64,000 nucleotides of DNA from an uncultured Lachnospiraceae bacterium. GTDB taxonomy: Bacteria; Bacillota; Clostridia; Lachnospirales; Lachnospiraceae. Position 1 is the stretch's first letter. Every line of letters starts with the position of its first letter. Shown here in pieces: positions 59,813-64,000 of the stretch. The translations under genes and the position numbers were made by a program. Location: contig CAMVPR010000005.1 of the NCBI GenBank assembly GCA_947169385.1, positions 1 through 64,000 on the forward strand, read 5' to 3'. A model generated the notes under the pieces. That model had not been told where the DNA came from. It ran no database searches and worked only from the letters and a program-made list of their open reading frames with translations.

Positions 59813-62053
59813 ATGGGTGGCATAAGATTGACAGGTATGGCTTCCGGGTTGGATACGGATTCCATAGTACAAGGTCTTACATCTGCATATCAGGTTAAGA
59901 TTGATAAAGTAAGTAAGAAGAAGAAGAGGATTGAGCTCCAGAAAGATGCTTGGGCTACAATCAACTCTAATATAGTTAGTTTTTATAAGGGTAGTTTGTC
60001 TAAGATTAAGACTAAAGGTAACTACTCTGCCAAGAAAGCAAGTGTATCAGGATCTAACACCAATCTTGCAAGTGTCAAGGCATCTTCTACAGCTGCCAAC
60101 GGTACATACAAGATGAAGGTTAAGTCTGTGGCATCTTCTGCATTTATCTCAGGAGCCAATATTAAGAGCTCTAAGTTTGATGCAACATACAATGCTTCTA
60201 ACACTACTAAGTTCGATGATATGAATATTGAGTCGCTTAGCGGCAAGAGTCTTACATTTACAGGAACAGAGAGTGTTGTTAAGAAGAACGATGCGGGCAA
60301 TAAGCTTTATAACCTCACCAAGGATGGAGTAGCACAAGAGATTGAACTTTATAACGAGGACGGTACTATTAAGGGCACTACGACAGAGGCTACCAAGGCG
60401 GAGATTGACGCATATCTTGCTAAACAGAAGAAAGATAATCCTACATTCAATGCCAAGGATTTTAAGAGAGAAGAAGTTAGAGAGGATGTAGCTAAGAATT
60501 ACACTTATAGATTTGATGCTACAAGCTCGGTATCGGATCTCAATACGTATCTCAAAGACAACGGATTTAATAATCTTTCTGCTAATATGAAGAACGGTGT
60601 TTTGACATTTTCTAACACTGCTGATTATAGTAAGAATGAGGATGGCACTATTAAGAAGGCTAACGCATCTTACAGTATTACAGGAGATGCGTTAACTACT
60701 TTAGGATTTGAGTCAGACAGTATAGATGTTAATGTTACCGCGACCAAGGGCGATGATGACAAGTATACATATAACACATCGGTTTCAACCAGCGGCAATG
60801 CGTTGACATATAACGTTGAGGATGTGAGTCTTAAGGGCAAAGATAAGTTATTCCAGTTCCTTGGAGATGGAATTACCGGTACAGCGCAGACTGATGCTGA
60901 GAATGGTAAGAAGTATATTGAGTTTCAGCTTACGGTAGGAGATGGTGAAGCACAGTCGGTTAAGATATATGAAGACACTTCTGCTGATGAATTTGCAGAA
61001 GCCGTTGCTAAGGCATCTGACGGTAAGATTACAGCTAAGTATGATCAGACCAATGGAAGATTCTTCTTCAACTCAAGCGAGACAGGCTCTGAGAATAATT
61101 TCACTCTTACAGCTGTTGGAGCCGAAGCTAATCAGGCGCTTGATAAGCTTGGATTGGTCGAGGATTCTGCTATTTATACAGATTCTTCGGTCAAGGGCAA
61201 GGTGCAGAGTGCAACTGACGCTGTTATCGAGCTCAATGGAGCGGAGATTACCTCTTCAACGAATACAGTTAATGTATCCGGATTAGGACTTACGGTTACA
61301 GTTGAGAATTCCGATCCTGATACTGAACTCACAGTTAATGTAAGTAATGATACCAGTGAAGTATACAATATGGTTAAGGATTTCCTTAAGGAATATAACA
61401 ACCTCATTGCAGATCTTGCCGGTAAGTATTACGCAGAGGGTAACAAGTATGAGCCTCTTACAGATGAAGAAGAAGACGCAATGACAGAGACTCAGATTAA
61501 TAAATGGAATGAGAAGGTAACTTCAGCGCTGTTTAGAAGAGATGACAGACTTAATTCTATTATGAACAATATGCGTACAGCATTGGCACAGTCGGTGTCG
61601 GTTAAGGGAGCTGATGGTTCAACATCTAAGTTTTCATTGGCATCACTTGGTATTACAACCGGCGCGTGGACAGAGTATGGTGTACTTCACCTTCAGGGTG
61701 ATAAGGATGATGGTGAATATGCATCTAAGGAAGATAAGCTTACCAAGATGATTGAGGAAGATCCTGACAAGGTAATGCAGATATTGAGCAATGTGGGTCA
61801 GAATCTCTATGATAAGGTTGGTAAGATGATGAGATCTTCTTCTCTTAACAGCTCACAGACTATATACTATGACAAGCAGATGAAATCACAGATAGAAGAT
61901 TATGATGATGATGTTAAGAAGTTACAAGATAAGTTGACTGCAATGCAAGACAAGTATTACGATCAATTTAGCAAGATGGAGATTGCAATGTCTAAGATTA
62001 ATGCAACCGCATCACAGCTTGGATTCCAGAGTACTACAGGAAGTCAATATTAA
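59813..62053 (+). CDS. fliD: Flagellar cap protein FliD
   Basis: 746 residues. N-terminal R-L-T-G-M-A-S-G-L-D-T-D-S-I-V, then a long outer part rich in Ser/Thr/Asp/Lys; the C-terminal FliD_C marks are Y-N-M-V-K-D-F-L-K-E-Y-N-N-L and L-A-S-L-G-I-T-T-G. Coiled-coil end with Q-L-G-F-Q-S-T. It caps the growing filament. Longer than Salmonella FliD (467 residues) because of expanded surface domains. Ribosome site CGGAGGG. Confidence 0.94.
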   Translation: MGGIRLTGMASGLDTDSIVQGLTSAYQVKIDKVSKKKKRIELQKDAWATINSNIVSFYKGSLSKIKTKGNYSAKKASVSGSNTNLASVKASSTAANGTYKMKVKSVASSAFISGANIKSSKFDATYNASNTTKFDDMNIESLSGKSLTFTGTESVVKKNDAGNKLYNLTKDGVAQEIELYNEDGTIKGTTTEATKAEIDAYLAKQKKDNPTFNAKDFKREEVREDVAKNYTYRFDATSSVSDLNTYLKDNGFNNLSANMKNGVLTFSNTADYSKNEDGTIKKANASYSITGDALTTLGFESDSIDVNVTATKGDDDKYTYNTSVSTSGNALTYNVEDVSLKGKDKLFQFLGDGITGTAQTDAENGKKYIEFQLTVGDGEAQSVKIYEDTSADEFAEAVAKASDGKITAKYDQTNGRFFFNSSETGSENNFTLTAVGAEANQALDKLGLVEDSAIYTDSSVKGKVQSATDAVIELNGAEITSSTNTVNVSGLGLTVTVENSDPDTELTVNVSNDTSEVYNMVKDFLKEYNNLIADLAGKYYAEGNKYEPLTDEEEDAMTETQINKWNEKVTSALFRRDDRLNSIMNNMRTALAQSVSVKGADGSTSKFSLASLGITTGAWTEYGVLHLQGDKDDGEYASKEDKLTKMIEEDPDKVMQILSNVGQNLYDKVGKMMRSSSLNSSQTIYYDKQMKSQIEDYDDDVKKLQDKLTAMQDKYYDQFSKMEIAMSKINATASQLGFQSTTGSQY

Positions 62054-62062
62054 TGTGTATCG

Positions 62063-62104
62063 TACGTCGGACGATATCATATGATTGTCCGACGTATTTA
62101 TATT
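62063..62104 (+). terminator. Hairpin between fliD and fliS
   Basis: TACGTCGGAC and GTCCGACGTA around a 14-base loop, then TTTATATTT. It probably reduces, not stops, readthrough into fliS, which has no clear promoter of its own. Confidence 0.7.
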
Positions 62105-62126
62105 TGACTTAAGGAGGCTTAATATA

Positions 62127-62510
62127 ATGGCATACAGAAATGCAGCACAGATATACGGTCAGAATAAGATATTAACTGCAACACCTGCCGAGTTGACTTT
62201 GATGCTTTATGAAGGAGCAATTAAGTTCTGCAACAAGGCGATTGATGCAGTAGATAATAACGATGTGGTCGGTGCACATCAGAATATTCGTAAGGTAGAG
62301 AATATAATTATAGAATTTCAGGCTACGTTAGATCACAAGTATGAGGTAGCCAAGGATTTTGATATCATTTACGATTATATATACAGGAAGCTTGTAGAGG
62401 CTAATATCAAGAAAGATAAAGAGACACTTGAAGAAGTTCTTAAGGAGCTTAGAGATTTGAGAGACAGTTGGAAGATTATTATGAAGACAGCCAACAGTCC
62501 GGCCCGTTAG
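62127..62510 (+). CDS. fliS: Flagellin export chaperone FliS
   Basis: 127 residues from ATG 62127 (AAGGAGG upstream). Marks: A-A-Q-I-Y-G-Q-N-K, T-P-A-E-L-T-L-M-L-Y-E-G-A-I-K-F and L-V-E-A-N-I-K-K-D. FliS binds the C-terminus of flagellin to prevent early polymerisation. Confidence 0.95.
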   Translation: MAYRNAAQIYGQNKILTATPAELTLMLYEGAIKFCNKAIDAVDNNDVVGAHQNIRKVENIIIEFQATLDHKYEVAKDFDIIYDYIYRKLVEANIKKDKETLEEVLKELRDLRDSWKIIMKTANSPAR

Positions 62511-62545
62511 ATTGCGGGATAGTTTATGAGATATGAGGTGTTACT

Positions 62546-63028
62546 GTGCAAGAGACTATCAGGAATATCAAGATACTAAGAGATTGCATGACTAGAAAAG
62601 AGAATATCCTTAATAACCTGATTGATATGACCAGAGAACAGGAAGCGTATCTTTCCGGTGATGAATTCGATGTAGATGTATTTGATGGGATGATAGATGC
62701 CAAAAATTTGATGCTTGATGAGCTAAATTCAGTAGACAATGGCTTTGAAAACGTGTATAATAGAGTCAGAGAAGAGCTTAAGTCTAACTCGTCATCGTAT
62801 GCTGATGAGATTAGAGATCTCAAGAATTGTATTCGAGAGATTACGAGTCTTGGCATGCAGCTTCAGGCTCTAGAGGAGCGCAATAGGAATCGCTTAGAGC
62901 AGATTTTCTCTTCTAAGCAGGCCGAGATTACCGGTTATAAGCGTGCGAGCAATCAAGTGAGCGCTTATTATCAGACTATGACAGGCAATGCTGCAGCGCT
63001 CAATTCAATTATGGATAAGAAAAAATAA
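62546..63028 (+). CDS. FliT/FlgN-like helical flagellar protein
   Basis: 160 residues from GTG 62546 (GAGGTG upstream). All helical with heptad-like pattern; no firm family signature. Position directly after fliS and the small helical form fit a FliT-type chaperone for FliD. The C-terminal Y-K-R-A-S-N-Q-V-S-A-Y-Y is a common end of FlgN-like proteins in clostridia. Function is inferred from context. Confidence 0.68.
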   Translation: MQETIRNIKILRDCMTRKENILNNLIDMTREQEAYLSGDEFDVDVFDGMIDAKNLMLDELNSVDNGFENVYNRVREELKSNSSSYADEIRDLKNCIREITSLGMQLQALEERNRNRLEQIFSSKQAEITGYKRASNQVSAYYQTMTGNAAALNSIMDKKK

Positions 63029-63047
63029 TTTTTTTTGTAATTATTGT

Positions 63048-63073
63048 TAAGTTTTTGAAAGATTATCCGATAT
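63048..63073 (+). promoter_or_regulatory. Sigma-28-like promoter of flagellin
   Basis: TAAG (63048-63051), 15 bases, CCGATAT (63067-63073), about 136 bases before the ATG, leaving a leader of some 125 bases. The leader also holds a 14-base palindrome ACTCTCTAGAGAGT (63128-63141). Confidence 0.72.
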
Positions 63074-63168
63074 ATTTAATGTAAGCAACATATACTAGCT
63101 TACAACAACTGAATAACAATAGATAATAACTCTCTAGAGAGTCATTATAGAACTTATTTATTAAGCAC

Positions 63169-63188
63169 CAGTGATAAGGATGTCACTG
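63169..63188 (+). promoter_or_regulatory. CsrA site in a hairpin loop (flagellin leader)
   Basis: CAGTGA and TCACTG form a 6-base stem, the 8-base loop TAAGGATG presents AGGA, the preferred setting of a CsrA site. About 22 bases before the start codon. Confidence 0.72.
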
Positions 63189-63192
63189 TATA

Positions 63193-63202
63193 TTCAAGGA
63201 GG
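63193..63202 (+). promoter_or_regulatory. CsrA site over the flagellin ribosome binding site
   Basis: TTCAAGGAGG resembles the A-C-A-R-G-G-A CsrA consensus and is the Shine-Dalgarno itself, 7 bases before ATG 63210. Confidence 0.7.
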
Positions 63203-63209
63203 AATTATT

Positions 63210-64000
63210 ATGGTAGTACAACACAACATGCAAGCAGCAAACACAAACAGATACTTAAACGTATCAGTTAAGGCACAGGCAGGCGTAACTGAGAAGTTAT
63301 CTTCAGGTTACAGAGTAAACCGTGCAGCAGATGATGCAGCAGGTCTTAACATTTCTGAGAAGATGAGAGCACAGATTAGAGGTCTTAATCAGGCTAACAG
63401 AAACTCAGAGGATGGTATCTCACTTATCCAGACAGCAGAGGGTGCTCTTCAGGAGATCCACACCATCTTACAGCGTATGAGTGAGCTTGCTACCCAGGGT
63501 GCTAACGATACCAACGTAACCGCTGACCGTCACGCTCTTAAGCTTGAGCTTACAGCGCTTTCATCAGAGATTACACGTATCGCTAATACAACCGAGTTCA
63601 ACACAATGAAGCTTCTCTCTGGTAACTTCAAGAGCAAGAACCTTCAGGTTGGTGCTAACTACATGCAGCATATTTCTATCTCAATTTCTGGTATGACTGC
63701 TACAAAGCTCAATGTTCAGAATGCTAATTTGAAGATTAGTAACTACAAGGTTGCTACAGCTACAATTTCAGTAATTCACGCAGCTATCAATCAGGTATCT
63801 GATCAGAGATCACAGCTTGGTGCATTACAGAATCGTCTTGAGCACACCATCAACAACTTGAGCAATGTTGCTGAGAACTTACAGGCAGCTGAGTCACAGA
63901 TTCGTGATACAGATATGGCTACAACGATGGTTGAGTACAGCAAGAACAATATCATTCAGCAGGCTGCTCAATCAATGCTTTCACAGGCTAATCAGTCTAC
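63210..64000 (+). CDS. fliC: Flagellin (3' partial)
   Basis: Open from ATG 63210 to the window end (263 codons visible). N-terminus V-V-Q-H-N-M-Q-A-A-N-T-N-R-Y-L; L-S-S-G-Y-R-V-N-R-A-A-D-D-A-A-G-L; the N-terminal coiled coil up to M-K-L-L-S-G-N; then after only about 50 residues the C-terminal coiled coil with R-S-Q-L-G-A-L-Q-N-R-L-E and A-A-Q-S-M-L-S-Q-A-N-Q-S-T near the end. Only about 10-15 codons are missing, so the mature protein is about 275 residues, a short flagellin without the outer D2/D3 domains. Sigma-28-type promoter and CsrA sites upstream. Confidence 0.95.
   Translation, partial: MVVQHNMQAANTNRYLNVSVKAQAGVTEKLSSGYRVNRAADDAAGLNISEKMRAQIRGLNQANRNSEDGISLIQTAEGALQEIHTILQRMSELATQGANDTNVTADRHALKLELTALSSEITRIANTTEFNTMKLLSGNFKSKNLQVGANYMQHISISISGMTATKLNVQNANLKISNYKVATATISVIHAAINQVSDQRSQLGALQNRLEHTINNLSNVAENLQAAESQIRDTDMATTMVEYSKNNIIQQAAQSMLSQANQS

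Overview
The window reads as a piece of chromosome from a motile, Gram-positive anaerobe of the Clostridia, most likely a member of the Lachnospiraceae (the Butyrivibrio/Roseburia/Lachnospira neighbourhood; the genus cannot be fixed from the sequence alone). The reasons are moderately AT-rich DNA, strong AGGAGG ribosome binding sites, many secreted proteins with bacterial Ig-like (Big_2) domains and basic C-terminal ends, aldo/keto reductases fused to ferredoxin domains, and a Bacillus/Clostridium-type late flagellar cluster (comF-yvyF-flgM-flgN-flgK-flgL-fliW-csrA, then flaG-fliD-fliS and flagellin).

Left part (1-30 kb), a mosaic of housekeeping and accessory genes: the tail of an Ig-like surface protein, an arginase-fold hydrolase, ylmH, a Zn/Cd-type P-type ATPase with a very His-rich linker behind a metal-regulator-type operator, tRNA-Pro(CGG), a membrane GGDEF protein, an Ig-like/M13 metallopeptidase, an SMP-30 protein, a radical SAM protein, an ACT protein, two ferredoxin-fused aldo/keto reductases, a secreted NlpC/P60 protein, a TetR regulator, an HD-GYP protein with a duplicated C-terminal module, an Asp-rich secreted protein, an asparaginase-like protein, yfiH, a DUF4190-like and a DUF2752 membrane protein, a LysR regulator divergent from metE, and an HTH protein next to a membrane Ser/Thr kinase. 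This part also holds gene debris (an HD-GYP remnant and two Rpn-type nuclease remnants) and two families of short dispersed repeats.

Middle part (29.5-45 kb): fbaA, then two tandem secreted paralogs (774 and 2057 residues) that share an N-terminal region, Thr-rich linkers and C-terminal fibronectin-like modules; the larger carries a long array of repeats ending in an F-x-MP motif. Then lysA with an alanine/sodium symporter, and a large PAS/PocR-like/GAF sensor with no visible output domain.

Right part (45-64 kb): a nearly complete late flagellar region. mbl-flgF-flgG-flgJ (rod and cell shape) is followed by recD2-comF-yvyF, flgM-flgN-flgK-flgK2-flgL-fliW-csrA, flaG-fliD-fliS-fliT-like, and flagellin running off the right edge. 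Sigma-28-like promoters can be read before mbl, flgM, flaG and flagellin. The flagellin leader has two CsrA-type sites, one in a hairpin loop and one over the Shine-Dalgarno, which with fliW-csrA just upstream gives the FliW-CsrA-flagellin homeostatic loop. Unusual points are a second FlgK gene, an enlarged FlgL, and a long structured leader before flgK.
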